DNA of 64,000 nt from Teredinibacter turnerae (GCF_037935975.1 NZ_CP149817.1:5208001-5272000); one strand, 5' to 3'; positions 1 through 9,688 are shown, counted from the stretch's first letter. Notes: generated by a model from the letters alone, not told the origin. Program-made: numbers and translations.

Positions 1-75
1 TCGCGCTTCCGGCGCCAATACCGGTGCTTGTAAGCAAGTATTCACTTTAATTTTGACGTACACGAGCCTAGCAGG

Positions 76-2787
76 ATGCGATCTACCTTTGTTAAATATG
101 CACCATGGACCCTCCTTCTGATTATTGTGGTACTCGCCAGTAAAGGCGCTTATATGTACCCCCACGACCCGCTCGCGCAAACCGTCGGCTCCATTGCCGG
201 GCATGAGTGGCAGTACAACATCTGGCGCACCCTCGGTATGGCCGACGCCCTCGCTGATGGTATGCCGGGACGCTGGCTCAGCAGCTATTCGCACCACTGG
301 GGCTACCCACTGTTCGAATACACCAGTCCTTTCCCCTACACCGTCAGCAGTGTGCTCCTGTTACTCGGCTTCGACGCCCACAGCGCGTTGAACATGGTCT
401 GGTTGCTGACGTTCGCGGGCGCAGGCGTCGCCATGTTTTGGGCCATGCGCCCGATCTTCGGTATTTGGAGCGCCCTTGCGGCGGCCACTTGTTACATCCT
501 CGCGCCCTATCATCTGGTGGACATTTTTGTGCGCACCAATCTGGTGGAAACCTCCGCATTTTTGTTTCCCCCATTCGTCATTCGCGGGTTATGGGAAGCG
601 CAACACGACCGCTTGAAAGGCGTGCTCTACGGCAGCATCGGTATCGCCCTGTTACCCCTCTCACACATGCTCTCCACCTACCTGATCGGCCTGTCGCTCA
701 TCGTATTTTGTGGCGTCTACTTCCTGCTATTGCCGCTGCGGGAGAAATTGCCATTCGCGATAGGTGCGCTACTTATCGCGACCGTTGGACTAGGTCTGAG
801 CAGCTTTTTTTGGTGGCCAGCGCTGGCAGACATCAGCGCCATCAAGGGTATGGACGCAATGACCGGTGGCTTTTATAGCTATACCAAACACTTCGTGTAT
901 CCCCACCAGCTGATCAGCAGCAAATTTGAATACGGAGCCAGCGAACCCGGGCCAGTAGACTACATGTCATTCAGTCTGAGTCTTGAGCGGGTGATACTCG
1001 CTGGCGCCGCAGTCGCTCTCGCGGTATTTGCCCTGCTGCGTGGGTTACTGCACCGCGACACACGCAACGAGCCACGCGCAGAGCTTGCCGCCAAACAGCA
1101 GCGCGCGCGCCTGGTTATCAGCGCTGCAATCACTGCCGGCTGCGCCAGTTTCCTCACCCTGGCCATTAGCGAGCCACTCTGGAAGCTACTGCCCGGTATT
1201 GAAGCCGCGCAATTTCCATGGCGTTTCCTATTCCCCGCAAGTTTCTACCTGGCAATTTGCGCTGGCGCGGTACCGGTACTCGCCGGTCAACTCAGCCCAA
1301 AATTGCGTTGGTTAACGCCCCTGTTGGGTGGCCTGATTGTGCTCGCGATTCTGCACCTGCAGTGGCAAGCCGCGCGTGCGGGCAGCTATGGTACGGTGGA
1401 ACCTGGCGAGATCGCGCAGCTTAAATCGGGCGAACTGGGCGTATGGACGACGAATCAGTTGGAATTTATGCCCGTGGGCACCGAAATTCCCTACAAGGAA
1501 GCACGCCGGGAAGCGACTGTTACCCTTTACGACAGCTTCTTTACTCCGCAACCTGCGCGGGTATCCTTAGCGGAAATCGAAAACGGGCGGGCCAAGATTT
1601 TATTGCAGCCAGGCGCTGCAGGTACGCTCGTCATCTATCAGCACTGGCATCCCGCGTGGCGTGCGAGTGTTGATGGCGCGCCGCTGGCGACACGCCCTTT
1701 TGAGCAACATCCATTCGCCCCCATCGCCGTCGATCTACCCGAGGGCGCGCAGGAACTGGAAGTTGTGTTTGGGTATTCCGCCAGTGGCCGCTGGGGCTTG
1801 TGGCTGAGTTTTCTGGCGTTCGCAGCCGTCATCGCCTGGGCAGTGAGCACTCGACGCGGCGGACTGCTGCGGAACGCGGTTGTCCCCCTGGGGTACTTGT
1901 GCACGTTACTGGTGTTTTATTGGCTGACCGGATCTCCTCGCACCGCCAGTAAAGACGACCTGTTCGCCAGTGTACGCACCACAATTGCCGCCGAAGACTA
2001 CGCAAACCCGGTAAACATGCACAGCGAGTGGAACGCCAAGGGCAATTTCATCATTCCCAGCAGCGGCGTCGCAGTGGAGTTTGCGGAAGTTCAACACAAC
2101 AGCCACATATCCCTCTCCCTGGATTCCAATGACAGCTTTATGTTGTGGCTGCTGAATAACGATGAGCTGGTTACCAGCGATTTTCTCCATGGTCGCAACG
2201 TAGGCGGCATGTTCACCTACACCCTTATGTTCAATAAAAACACCATGGACACCGGCTTCGATAAACTCGTATTGGTGCCTGTAGCCGGTGACGGCGCCTT
2301 CAGCCTGGGACACATCGTTGCCCACAGTGAGCACCCAGTGCCGGAAGACCATAAACGGGTGCAACTAAGTGCCGGGATTCCAACCGTGCGCGCGGAGGAT
2401 TACGAACTCTATAAGGCGAATCGCACCGAGTGGGACGACCCGTCTAACGCCACTATGAAAGAAACAGGTTTGCTCGTGGACTTCGGCAAACCCGTGACTG
2501 GCGACCGCATTGACTTAAGTCTCGACTGGAACGATTTCTACCTGGTGGGATTTGTGCGAGGCGAGGAATTTGTCGGCTTCGCAACCGCGCGAAAGGCTGC
2601 GGGCGCAAACCTGAAGGGTCTGGCGCGCCGAAATTTGGCGATTCCAGACAATGTAAAGGAACTCGGCTTTGACAAGGTGCGGATTGTGCCCACCTGGGGC
2701 GATGGGTACTACAGTCTGGGCCATATCCGCATTGCCGGCTTGCGCGATGCACCAGCTGCGCCGGTGCAACCGGTATCAGAGCCGTAA
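76..2787 (+). CDS. PTPS-related polytopic membrane protein with a duplicated C-terminal module
   Basis: A 903-residue inner-membrane protein. The first ~430 residues hold many hydrophobic segments, with motifs such as GYPLFEYTSPFPY and YHLVDIFVRTNLVE. These resemble the '6-pyruvoyl-tetrahydropterin synthase-related' membrane domain (PF10131), which is glycosyltransferase-like and of unproven substrate. Residues ~435-570 form a soluble region, and two more membrane segments follow at ~575-620. The C-terminus contains two similar ~115-residue modules (about 635-755 and 768-889). Each starts with an AEDY motif and ends with a GFDK..VP..GDG..SLGHI motif, which indicates an internal duplication. 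The ATG follows AGCAGG at 70-75. The gene converges tail-to-tail with the DUF4124 gene and overlaps its end by 12 bp. A role in cell-surface glycan assembly is inference. Confidence 0.8.
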   Translation: MRSTFVKYAPWTLLLIIVVLASKGAYMYPHDPLAQTVGSIAGHEWQYNIWRTLGMADALADGMPGRWLSSYSHHWGYPLFEYTSPFPYTVSSVLLLLGFDAHSALNMVWLLTFAGAGVAMFWAMRPIFGIWSALAAATCYILAPYHLVDIFVRTNLVETSAFLFPPFVIRGLWEAQHDRLKGVLYGSIGIALLPLSHMLSTYLIGLSLIVFCGVYFLLLPLREKLPFAIGALLIATVGLGLSSFFWWPALADISAIKGMDAMTGGFYSYTKHFVYPHQLISSKFEYGASEPGPVDYMSFSLSLERVILAGAAVALAVFALLRGLLHRDTRNEPRAELAAKQQRARLVISAAITAGCASFLTLAISEPLWKLLPGIEAAQFPWRFLFPASFYLAICAGAVPVLAGQLSPKLRWLTPLLGGLIVLAILHLQWQAARAGSYGTVEPGEIAQLKSGELGVWTTNQLEFMPVGTEIPYKEARREATVTLYDSFFTPQPARVSLAEIENGRAKILLQPGAAGTLVIYQHWHPAWRASVDGAPLATRPFEQHPFAPIAVDLPEGAQELEVVFGYSASGRWGLWLSFLAFAAVIAWAVSTRRGGLLRNAVVPLGYLCTLLVFYWLTGSPRTASKDDLFASVRTTIAAEDYANPVNMHSEWNAKGNFIIPSSGVAVEFAEVQHNSHISLSLDSNDSFMLWLLNNDELVTSDFLHGRNVGGMFTYTLMFNKNTMDTGFDKLVLVPVAGDGAFSLGHIVAHSEHPVPEDHKRVQLSAGIPTVRAEDYELYKANRTEWDDPSNATMKETGLLVDFGKPVTGDRIDLSLDWNDFYLVGFVRGEEFVGFATARKAAGANLKGLARRNLAIPDNVKELGFDKVRIVPTWGDGYYSLGHIRIAGLRDAPAAPVQPVSEP

Positions 2788-3252
2788 ATTTTCGGCCTGC
2801 GGTATAGCGCAACCCTGGCGGTTGTAATTCATGCGAAGGCGCTCTGCGTATTGGTTTTGCTCGCGGCGGGACAGGGTTTCGCCATCCTGCTGTAACACGA
2901 TGCGTTTGCTGGACGCATTATGATTGATGCCGCGTGTCAATCGCTCGTAATAGTGAGCCGCGTCGTCGCACACTTTTTGCCGATTTGCATCCGCCAATAC
3001 CTGGGGATCATCGTCCGGGGTATTGCTGTAACGGGTGTCTATCGGTGTCGGTTTACGGCGAACTTTCACTGCATCAGCGCGGTTTATATCCGGCAGCGAC
3101 ACATTTTCGGCTTTAGCCTGCTCGGGTGCTTTATCGCTGAAATGCAATTTACCGTTGGCATCGCGCCAACGGTAAATTTCCGCAGCACTGACTGATGGGA
3201 GAATCACGGGGATGGCGATCAAGCCGATCGCAAGTAACGCGCGCATTCGCAT
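2776..3252 (-). CDS. Exported DUF4124 domain protein
   Basis: A 158-residue protein starting MRMRALLAIG, with a signal peptide ending near SVSA-A. The mature N-terminus has IYRWRDANGKLHFSDKAP, which is the DUF4124 signature (PF13511). That domain is common at the start of periplasmic proteins in gammaproteobacteria and has no known biochemical role. The start at 3252 is chosen because AAGGAC lies about 9 bases upstream. A longer reading to 3345 is open but would bury the signal peptide. The C-terminal half is charged and probably helical. The gene stands alone; its end overlaps the convergent membrane-protein gene by 12 bp. Confidence 0.82.
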   Translation of the reverse strand: MRMRALLAIGLIAIPVILPSVSAAEIYRWRDANGKLHFSDKAPEQAKAENVSLPDINRADAVKVRRKPTPIDTRYSNTPDDDPQVLADANRQKVCDDAAHYYERLTRGINHNASSKRIVLQQDGETLSRREQNQYAERLRMNYNRQGCAIPQAENLRL

Positions 3253-3421
3253 CGCTGTAAGTCCTTTTGTTCGATGAATCGAGTTGGTCCGTTTGTGCTG
3301 TCCATTTTGTACTAAAAGTATACCAATGCGAATTGGCGCACACATTAGGTCAATCCGCTGGTTTTATAGCCTCACGCTATCAGCGGTAAGTATTGCAAAA
3401 AAAATCGGCACTGATTTGCGT

Positions 3422-4306
3422 CTAACGGTGGTAAAAACGCGTCATTCCCTCTGGCTGGCGGCGAAAACGCTTGTATTCCCACTGGTATTGCGACGGAGCC
3501 AGTGCGACAGATTGTTCGACACCTACATTTAGAGCGCGGAGGCTTTCCGCCTCATCAGCAGCATCAATGCCCGCTGGCGCCTCCCAAAAATGGATTGCGA
3601 AGCCACCAGGCACACGAATCGCCGCCCCCATAATGACTTGTGCACCTGTTTTCTGTAACAGTTTATGCACCAGTGTCATGGTGAGCGCCTGATGGCCAAA
3701 GAACTCGGCAAAATCGCCGCCGTTATCGTCCGGGTTTTGATCTGGCAGAATGCCAATTGTCTCGCCGCGTTTTAAGGTTCGCATCAGGCCGGCCACGCCA
3801 CGCACATCTGTCGGCAACTGGGTCGCGCCCTGCTTTGAGCGCGCGGCGATCATCAGGGGTTCCAGATGTTTCTTTTTCGGTGGCTGATACAAAAATGCTA
3901 TCGGCCCATACCCGGAACAGATAGCGCCCAACACCTCCCAATTGCCCACGTGTGGGCCAAGAATCATCAAACCTCGCGATTTATCCCGCTGGGTTATCAG
4001 GTGTTCGCCGCTGATCGATACAATTTGGCCGTATAACCACTCAGTTGAACGCTGCCAGACAATATTGATTTCAAATGCCAGGCGGCCGGATTCAATCACA
4101 CTCTGGCGCGCCAGTGCTGTTTGCTCCCTGGCACTCAATTGCGGATAGCAGGCTTCAATATTGCGCCTGGTGGTATGGACCTCACGCGGCCCCACCAGCC
4201 AGGCAATTCGCCCCAGCAGTGCGCCAAAGAACAAGCCTGCAGGCAAGGGTAAACGGCCAATGGTGCGGAGGGTTAAGAGAGTCAAATTTGCGATGAACTT
4301 TTCCAC
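3422..4306 (-). CDS. lpxL: Lipid A biosynthesis acyltransferase, LpxL/HtrB family
   Basis: A 294-residue protein of the usual family length. It has an N-terminal hydrophobic anchor (residues ~8-38) and the HX4E catalytic motif, seen as GPHVGNWE near residue 118. A later ILPDQNPDDNGG segment matches the conserved LpxL/LpxM region. Family members transfer an acyl chain from acyl-ACP to Kdo2-lipid IVA at the inner face of the inner membrane, completing lipid A. The gene is divergent from glyQ, an arrangement also seen in Pseudomonas. Whether it adds laurate or another chain cannot be read from the sequence. Confidence 0.87.
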   Translation of the reverse strand: MEKFIANLTLLTLRTIGRLPLPAGLFFGALLGRIAWLVGPREVHTTRRNIEACYPQLSAREQTALARQSVIESGRLAFEINIVWQRSTEWLYGQIVSISGEHLITQRDKSRGLMILGPHVGNWEVLGAICSGYGPIAFLYQPPKKKHLEPLMIAARSKQGATQLPTDVRGVAGLMRTLKRGETIGILPDQNPDDNGGDFAEFFGHQALTMTLVHKLLQKTGAQVIMGAAIRVPGGFAIHFWEAPAGIDAADEAESLRALNVGVEQSVALAPSQYQWEYKRFRRQPEGMTRFYHR

Positions 4307-4408
4307 GTATACTCACGATCACGCGCTCACGGTGGCGCGTTTGTATTTTGTTAGTTTGTGCTTACTTTTATCTCGGGCGGCGAGATGGTGGATTATCCTT
4401 CATCCCGG

Positions 4409-4414
4409 TATAAT
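4409..4414 (+). promoter_or_regulatory. Candidate -10 box for glyQS
   Basis: A perfect TATAAT lies 68 bases upstream of the glyQ GTG, in the 175-bp divergent region between lpxL and glyQ. No good -35 hexamer is visible 16-18 bases upstream, so the assignment is tentative. Confidence 0.35.
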
Positions 4415-4481
4415 TGCCGACCCCAAAAATACAGTTTAGAAAAAAACGCTGACCATTAGCGATCCACGAGAGAGAATCACT

Positions 4482-5432
4482 GTGTCTAAACCCGATGTGT
4501 CAACCTTTCAGGGCCTGATTCTGGCCCTGCAGCAATACTGGGCCGAACAGGGCTGTGTCGTTTTGCAGCCGCTGGATATGGAAGTCGGTGCGGGTACCTT
4601 TCACCCTGCCACCTTTTTGCGTGCCATCGGCCCGGAAACCTGGAACAGCGCCTACGTGCAGCCTTCCCGCCGCCCGACCGACGGCCGTTACGGTGAAAAC
4701 CCGAACCGCCTGCAGCATTACTACCAGTTTCAGGTGGTACTGAAGCCGTCGCCGGACAATATTCAGGAACTCTACCTTGGATCGCTTAAACACCTGGGGG
4801 TTGACCCCGGCATCCACGATATCCGCTTCGTGGAAGACAACTGGGAGTCCCCCACCCTCGGCGCCTGGGGGCTCGGCTGGGAAGTGTGGCTGAACGGCAT
4901 GGAAGTAACCCAATTTACCTACTTCCAGCAGGTGGGCGGCCTGGAGTGCTACCCGGTAACCGGCGAGATTACCTACGGTATTGAGCGTATCGCCATGTAC
5001 CTGCAGAACGTAAATTCCATTTACGACCTGGTGTGGACCATCAGCCCGGACGGTACACCCGTCACCTATGGCGATGTGTTCCACCAGAACGAAGTGGAAA
5101 TGAGCCATTACAACTTCAGCCATGCCAACGTGGACTTTCTGTTCCAGACCTTCGATACCTGCGAGGCCGAGTCCAGCAAGCTGATCGATGCTGGCCTGCC
5201 CTTGCCCGCCTACGAAATGGTGATGAAAGCCTCCCACGCATTCAACCTTCTGGATGCCCGCCAGGCGATTTCTGTCACCGAGCGCCAACGCTTTATCCTG
5301 CGTGTGCGCACCCTCGCCCGCAATGTGGCGCAGGCCTATTTCGACGCGCGTTTGAAACTCGGGTTCCCTATGGCTCCCGCTGCCTTGCGGGATGAAGTGA
5401 TCGCCAGGGCCAACGCTGAGGGGGAGAAGTAA
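4482..5432 (+). CDS. glyQ: Glycine--tRNA ligase alpha subunit
   Basis: A 316-residue class II aminoacyl-tRNA synthetase catalytic subunit of the bacterial alpha2beta2 glycyl-tRNA synthetase, which charges tRNA-Gly in the cytoplasm. The sequence is highly conserved: [16 protein letters not shown] near the N-terminus is the family's class II motif 2 region, and [20 protein letters not shown] follows. The start is GTG at 4482 ([11 protein letters not shown]), preceded by GAGAGA. The beta-subunit gene follows after one base, so the two are co-translated. Nothing is odd in length or motifs. Confidence 0.97.
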
Positions 5433-5433
5433 C

Positions 5434-7494
5434 ATGCATTTCTTAGTAGAACTGGGCACCGAAGAGCTGCCACCTACCGCGCTGAAAACCCTGTCGCACG
5501 CCTTCACTCAAGGCATCCAGGACGGGCTCACGCAAAAAAAACTAGGCTTTGACTCTGTAGAATCTTACGCCACTCCGCGGCGCCTTGCGGTGTCGGTAAG
5601 CGGACTCGCCGATAAGACGCCGCAGGAATCTGTAAAAATTTTCGGCCCTCCGGCGCAAGTGGCGTTTAAAGACGGCACGCCTACTAAGGCCGCAGAGGCT
5701 TTCGCCAGGAAAAATGGCATCGCGCTGGATGCGCTGCAAACCGGCATGGATGGCAAAGTGGAGAAGCTGGTATACGAAACCACAGCGGGCGGTGAAGCCA
5801 CGGTCGATCTGCTGGCAGATCTGGTAGCGCAATCGCTCGCCAATCTGCCCATCGCCAAGCGTATGCGCTGGGGCGCAAGCCGCACGGAATTCGTCCGCCC
5901 AGTGCACTGGCTGGTAATGATGGCCGACGGCAACGTCCTCCCCGCAGAGATTCTGGGGTTGACCAGTGGCAACGAAACCCGCGGCCACCGCTTTCACTAC
6001 AATCAGCCGATTACCTTAAAGCACGCTAACCAATACGCCGCCGCATTGGCGGAGACCGGCCATGTTGTCGCCAGCTTCACAGAGCGCCAGGCGATGATTG
6101 TGAAGCAGGTGAATACCGCTGCCGACAAACTTGGTGGCACGGCGGTAATTGACGCGGATTTGCTCGATGAAGTCACCGCACTGGTGGAATACCCAGTCGC
6201 GCTGGCAGGCAACTTCGAGAAAGAATTCCTGAAGGTGCCATCCGAAGCCCTGATCTCGTCGATGAAGGAGCACCAAAAGTATTTCCACGTAGTGGATAAC
6301 GACGGTGAACTCCTGCCGCACTTCATCACTATCGCCAATATTGTGTCGCAAGACCCTGCGCAAGTGATCGACGGCAACGAGCGCGTCATTCGCCCGCGCC
6401 TGTCAGACGCCAAGTTTTTCTTCGAGACTGACAAACAAACCAGTCTGGAAGCGCGTCGCGAAAAGCTCAAGACGGTCGTTTTTCAGGCCAAGCTCGGTAC
6501 CATCTACGATAAAACCGAGCGCATCGGCGAGCTGGCGACGCTGATCGCCGCACGCCTGGGCGAGAACAAAACCACGGTTAAACGCGCAGCTGAGCTGTGT
6601 AAATCGGACCTGGTCAGTACCATGGTTTACGAGTTCACCGACCTGCAGGGCATTGCCGGGTATCACTACGCCAATCACGATGGCGAAGATGCTGAAGTCG
6701 CCCAGGCGATGGTTGAGCAGTACATGCCGAAATTCGCGGGCGATGACCTGCCAACTACAACCACCGGCACCATCATCGCGCTGGCCGACCGCCTCGATAC
6801 CATTACCGGGATTTTCGGTATTGGCCAAAAGCCGACCGGTTCCAAAGACCCATTCGCGCTGCGCCGTGCTTCGGTAGGGGCCCTGCGTTTGATGGTCGAA
6901 AAAAAGCTGGATCTGGATCTGCGCGACCTGATCAACGCCGCTGCAGACAACTTCACCGCCTTGCCGAACGCACAGGTGGTGGACGATGTGCTGGCCTACA
7001 TGCTGGAGCGTTTCCGTGCCTGGTATGAAGAAGCCTCTATTCTAGCCGAAGTGTTTATGGCGGTAAGTGCCAAGCAATTGAGCAATCCACTGGATATTAA
7101 TAACCGGGTTTATGCGGTCGCTGAGTTCAGCAAATTGCCGGAAGCTCAGGCTCTCGCAGCCGCTAACAAGCGAGTATCCAATATTCTTGCGAAACTCGAT
7201 AGCGCACCCGCCAGCGCAGTGGATGCTGCGCTGCTTACGGACGGCGCTGAAAAGCAACTGGCAGACGCGCTAGCCAGCTACGCGGCGCAAACGCGACCAC
7301 TGCTGGCAGAGGCAAATTACACAGACGCGTTAAAGGTACTTGCCGGGTTACGCGCAACGGTTGATACCTTCTTCGACGATGTGATGGTAATGACCGACGA
7401 CATGGCGGTGCGCAATAATCGCCTCGCCCTGTTGCAATCGTTGCGCGATCTCTTCCTCGAGGTTGCAGACATATCCCTTCTCGCGGTTAAATAA
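5434..7494 (+). CDS. glyS: Glycine--tRNA ligase beta subunit
   Basis: A 686-residue beta subunit of glycyl-tRNA synthetase, normal length for the family. It starts MHFLVELGTEELPP, the conserved N-terminus. It contains ALISSMKEHQKYF and the KDPFALRR motif of the HD-like/core region, and a helical C-terminal anticodon-binding domain (about 580-686). It contributes tRNA binding to the alpha2beta2 enzyme. It lies one base after glyQ in the same operon and is followed by a hairpin at 7501-7520. Confidence 0.97.
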   Translation: MHFLVELGTEELPPTALKTLSHAFTQGIQDGLTQKKLGFDSVESYATPRRLAVSVSGLADKTPQESVKIFGPPAQVAFKDGTPTKAAEAFARKNGIALDALQTGMDGKVEKLVYETTAGGEATVDLLADLVAQSLANLPIAKRMRWGASRTEFVRPVHWLVMMADGNVLPAEILGLTSGNETRGHRFHYNQPITLKHANQYAAALAETGHVVASFTERQAMIVKQVNTAADKLGGTAVIDADLLDEVTALVEYPVALAGNFEKEFLKVPSEALISSMKEHQKYFHVVDNDGELLPHFITIANIVSQDPAQVIDGNERVIRPRLSDAKFFFETDKQTSLEARREKLKTVVFQAKLGTIYDKTERIGELATLIAARLGENKTTVKRAAELCKSDLVSTMVYEFTDLQGIAGYHYANHDGEDAEVAQAMVEQYMPKFAGDDLPTTTTGTIIALADRLDTITGIFGIGQKPTGSKDPFALRRASVGALRLMVEKKLDLDLRDLINAAADNFTALPNAQVVDDVLAYMLERFRAWYEEASILAEVFMAVSAKQLSNPLDINNRVYAVAEFSKLPEAQALAAANKRVSNILAKLDSAPASAVDAALLTDGAEKQLADALASYAAQTRPLLAEANYTDALKVLAGLRATVDTFFDDVMVMTDDMAVRNNRLALLQSLRDLFLEVADISLLAVK

Positions 7495-7500
7495 ATCCCT

Positions 7501-7530
7501 CGCCCGGCATCCGCCGGGCGCCTTTCATTT
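7501..7530 (+). terminator. Hairpin after glyS, possible weak terminator
   Basis: An 8-bp perfect stem (cgcccggc, 7501-7508, with gccgggcg, 7513-7520) and a 4-base loop, followed by cctttcattt. The T-run is imperfect, so it may only attenuate transcription into the acyltransferase gene at 7554. Confidence 0.6.
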
Positions 7531-7553
7531 CTAACGCTTACAGGGGTTGATCC

Positions 7554-8261
7554 TTGTCTTATTTTCGTTCCGGTCTCTTTTCCGTGCTGTATTTTTGCAC
7601 CGGTATGTTTTTTGGTTCTCTCTCTGTCCTGCTGCTGGTGTTGCCCATTCGCTTGAGGCACAAAATTATAATGAGCTGGACTTTTATGGCCGTGCAAATG
7701 CTGCGCTTTATTTGCGGGGTAAAGTACGAGCTTATCGGCAGGGAACATTTGCAAAATCGGCAAGGCCCAGTGGTGATTCTTGCAAAACATCAGAGCACCT
7801 GGGAAACCCTTTACCTGCAAAACCTGTTTTGGCCTGCATCCACAGTTCTGAAAAAAGAGCTGCTCAACATTCCTTTTTTCGGCTGGGGGCTGCGTGCATT
7901 GGTACCGATTGCCATCGACCGCGAAAACCCGCGGGAAGCGCTGCGCGAGGTTAAAGTTAAAGGGTTAAAACGGCTAAAGCACGACTACAATCTGTTGCTG
8001 TTTCCGGAAGGCACACGCATGAAAGTTGGCGAACGGGGCAAGTACGCCCGCAGTGGCGCAGATATTGCGGTTGAGTCTGGTGTAAGCATTATTCCAGTCG
8101 CGCACAATGCGGGTAAATTTTGGCCCAGCGGTGAATTTTTGAAAAAGCCCGGGACGATTAAAATCGTGTTAGGCGAGCCCATATCACCCGAAGGCAAAAC
8201 CAGCAAAATGCTAATTCAACAAGTGGAAGACTGGATCGAAACCACCGTTAAAACACTCTGA
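7554..8261 (+). CDS. 1-acyl-sn-glycerol-3-phosphate acyltransferase (PlsC family)
   Basis: A 235-residue membrane acyltransferase. Hydrophobic segments (about 5-45) precede the motif KHQSTWET (an HX4E-type catalytic motif, HQSTWE, near residue 82). LLFPEGTRMK, the second conserved PlsC motif, follows near 145-155. The family makes phosphatidic acid from lysophosphatidic acid. The start is TTG at 7554, supported by AGGGG seven bases upstream. In many gammaproteobacteria a gmhB gene sits between glyS and this gene; it is absent here. A small membrane-protein gene follows after 11 bases. Confidence 0.88.
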   Translation: MSYFRSGLFSVLYFCTGMFFGSLSVLLLVLPIRLRHKIIMSWTFMAVQMLRFICGVKYELIGREHLQNRQGPVVILAKHQSTWETLYLQNLFWPASTVLKKELLNIPFFGWGLRALVPIAIDRENPREALREVKVKGLKRLKHDYNLLLFPEGTRMKVGERGKYARSGADIAVESGVSIIPVAHNAGKFWPSGEFLKKPGTIKIVLGEPISPEGKTSKMLIQQVEDWIETTVKTL

Positions 8262-8272
8262 CCGGGTTTGTT

Positions 8273-8689
8273 ATGCGTCGATCGCTCACCTGGCGCGGCT
8301 TCGCGCTACGTTCACTTTTTGCCTTGCTATTGGTTGCGTTAAGTTATAACCCTACCGGCTACTCCTTTTCGCACTGGTTACTGCAAGTATTCCCAAACAT
8401 CACGCCATTGCTGGCGCTGAGTTTTATTGTTCTCACTATTGGCTGGGCCATTTATATCCGCGCGACCTTTCGCTCGCTTGGCGCGGTCGGAACTGCGCTG
8501 GCGATACTGCTGTTCGTCTGTATTATCTGGTTGTTCGTGGATTGGAGATGGCTGCGGCTGGACAATGTGTCCGTCACCACCTGGCTGGTGGAACTGATTC
8601 TGGTATTGGTGCTCAGCATCGGCATTAGCTGGAGCTTTATCCGCCGGCGCTTGTCAGGACAAGTGGATGTGGACGATGTGGATGCTTGA
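8273..8689 (+). CDS. Small four-helix membrane protein (DUF6524-like)
   Basis: A 138-residue protein with about four membrane segments (roughly 12-30, 40-60, 70-92, 104-124) and an acidic tail. Its N-terminus (LTWRGFALRSLFALLLVALSYNPTGYS) resembles the DUF6524 family, whose function is unknown; the family name is from memory. The ATG lies 11 bases after the PlsC-type gene and has no strong ribosome site, which suggests translational coupling. A good terminator follows at 8742. Confidence 0.72.
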   Translation: MRRSLTWRGFALRSLFALLLVALSYNPTGYSFSHWLLQVFPNITPLLALSFIVLTIGWAIYIRATFRSLGAVGTALAILLFVCIIWLFVDWRWLRLDNVSVTTWLVELILVLVLSIGISWSFIRRRLSGQVDVDDVDA

Positions 8690-8696
8690 GCACACT

Positions 8697-8724
8697 CCCG
8701 CAAGGTGGTTATCCTCCTTGCGGG
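8697..8724. other. Perfect 9-bp stem hairpin between convergent genes
   Basis: cccgcaagg (8697-8705) pairs with ccttgcggg (8716-8724) across a 10-base loop. No T-run follows on either strand. It sits just before the terminator at 8742. Confidence 0.5.
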
Positions 8725-8741
8725 ATATAGCACCGGCAAAC

Positions 8742-8759
8742 GGCCCACACGGGCCTTTT
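8742..8759 (+). terminator. Rho-independent terminator of the glyQS-plsC unit
   Basis: A ggccc/gggcc stem (8742-8746 with 8751-8755) with loop acac, followed by TTTT. It is placed after the DUF6524-like gene and before the convergent SIMPL gene. Confidence 0.6.
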
Positions 8760-8802
8760 GCTAAATTTTAATTTGCCGGGTTAGCAATGTGCAAAGCCGT
8801 GT

Positions 8803-9582
8803 TTATTCGACTTTAAACTCAACTTCCAGAAACGCCTCATAAACGATCTCATCGAACGATGAACCCCCGCTGCTGGGTGTTGGTGCGAAGCTGCTTTCAT
8901 CTGCCATGGTCGCGGAAGTTTTCATCCTACGCTGGGCTGTCACCAGCACTTCTTCAACCCCTCTCGCGCCCACACTGGCGCGCTGAAAAATGCGCGAATC
9001 GCGTATTGCCACCGGCTTTAGCGTGATACCCAGGGTTTTCTCGTAGTTCTTTTTTGTCGCCATAATTTTAGCCAGTGCTGCAGCTTTCACTTTTTGGTCA
9101 AACTCATCTTTTTGCGTGTGCTCGAACTCGGTACTGCTGACTTCAATTTCTTTATGGGCATCGGCTGCGGTCGCAATGGCTTCCATCTGCTTTTCTTCGC
9201 TGATGGTAATCGCCATACGATTGACCACCTTGTAGCTGTCGGGCTTGCTGCCGAACCAGCCGTACTGGGGCGAGGTAGAAAATTTTGAGCTTTTAATGGC
9301 ATCGGCGGCGATACCCGCCTTCAGCAGCTGTTGTTGGATGCTACTGCGCAAAGCCGCGTTGGCGGCAAGTGATTTCGCCAGTTGCTTTTCTTCGGTGGTA
9401 ACCACCACGCTGACAATGGCTTTATCGGTGTAGGCTTTTTCCTGAGCTTCACCACTGATCATCACCCGGTTTTCCACCGGATGCACCAGTTGCCGCAGCT
9501 CGTCCGGTGTGCCTTTAATTTCCGGCGCCGCCTGTGCAGTCATTGCGCCGATTGAGAGAAGTATTGCTGCCAGTAATCGCAT
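8803..9582 (-). CDS. Periplasmic SIMPL (DUF541) domain protein
   Basis: A 259-residue exported protein with a signal peptide (MRLLAAILLSIGAMTAQA-A). The body (residues ~38-255) matches the SIMPL/DUF541 pattern: VMISGEAQEKAYTDKAIVSV at the start, a repeated alternation of strands and helices, and a C-terminal VTAQRRMK...VEFKVE segment. Family members occur in the periplasm or outer membrane and have been linked to stress protection; the exact role is unknown. It is a single leftward gene, downstream of the acetoacetyl-CoA synthetase gene. Confidence 0.82.
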   Translation of the reverse strand: MRLLAAILLSIGAMTAQAAPEIKGTPDELRQLVHPVENRVMISGEAQEKAYTDKAIVSVVVTTEEKQLAKSLAANAALRSSIQQQLLKAGIAADAIKSSKFSTSPQYGWFGSKPDSYKVVNRMAITISEEKQMEAIATAADAHKEIEVSSTEFEHTQKDEFDQKVKAAALAKIMATKKNYEKTLGITLKPVAIRDSRIFQRASVGARGVEEVLVTAQRRMKTSATMADESSFAPTPSSGGSSFDEIVYEAFLEVEFKVE

Positions 9583-9688
9583 GTTGGGGCCCCTGTTTCG
9601 AATAAAGAATTATTATATCGACCGCCAACGGTGAAATCGTTACGAAGCTGTAACCCTGCTAACCCGTTCTATAACCGGGTTTGTAGAA

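Noticed and set aside
4500-5507. Minus-strand open frame of 335 codons across glyQ
   Set aside because: It is antisense to the highly conserved glyQ, and its translation is low-complexity H/G/V-rich with no family pattern or ribosome site.
9661-9681. aacccg/cgggtt hairpin after the acetoacetate--CoA ligase gene
   Set aside because: The stem is short and has no T-run on the minus strand, so a terminator cannot be supported.
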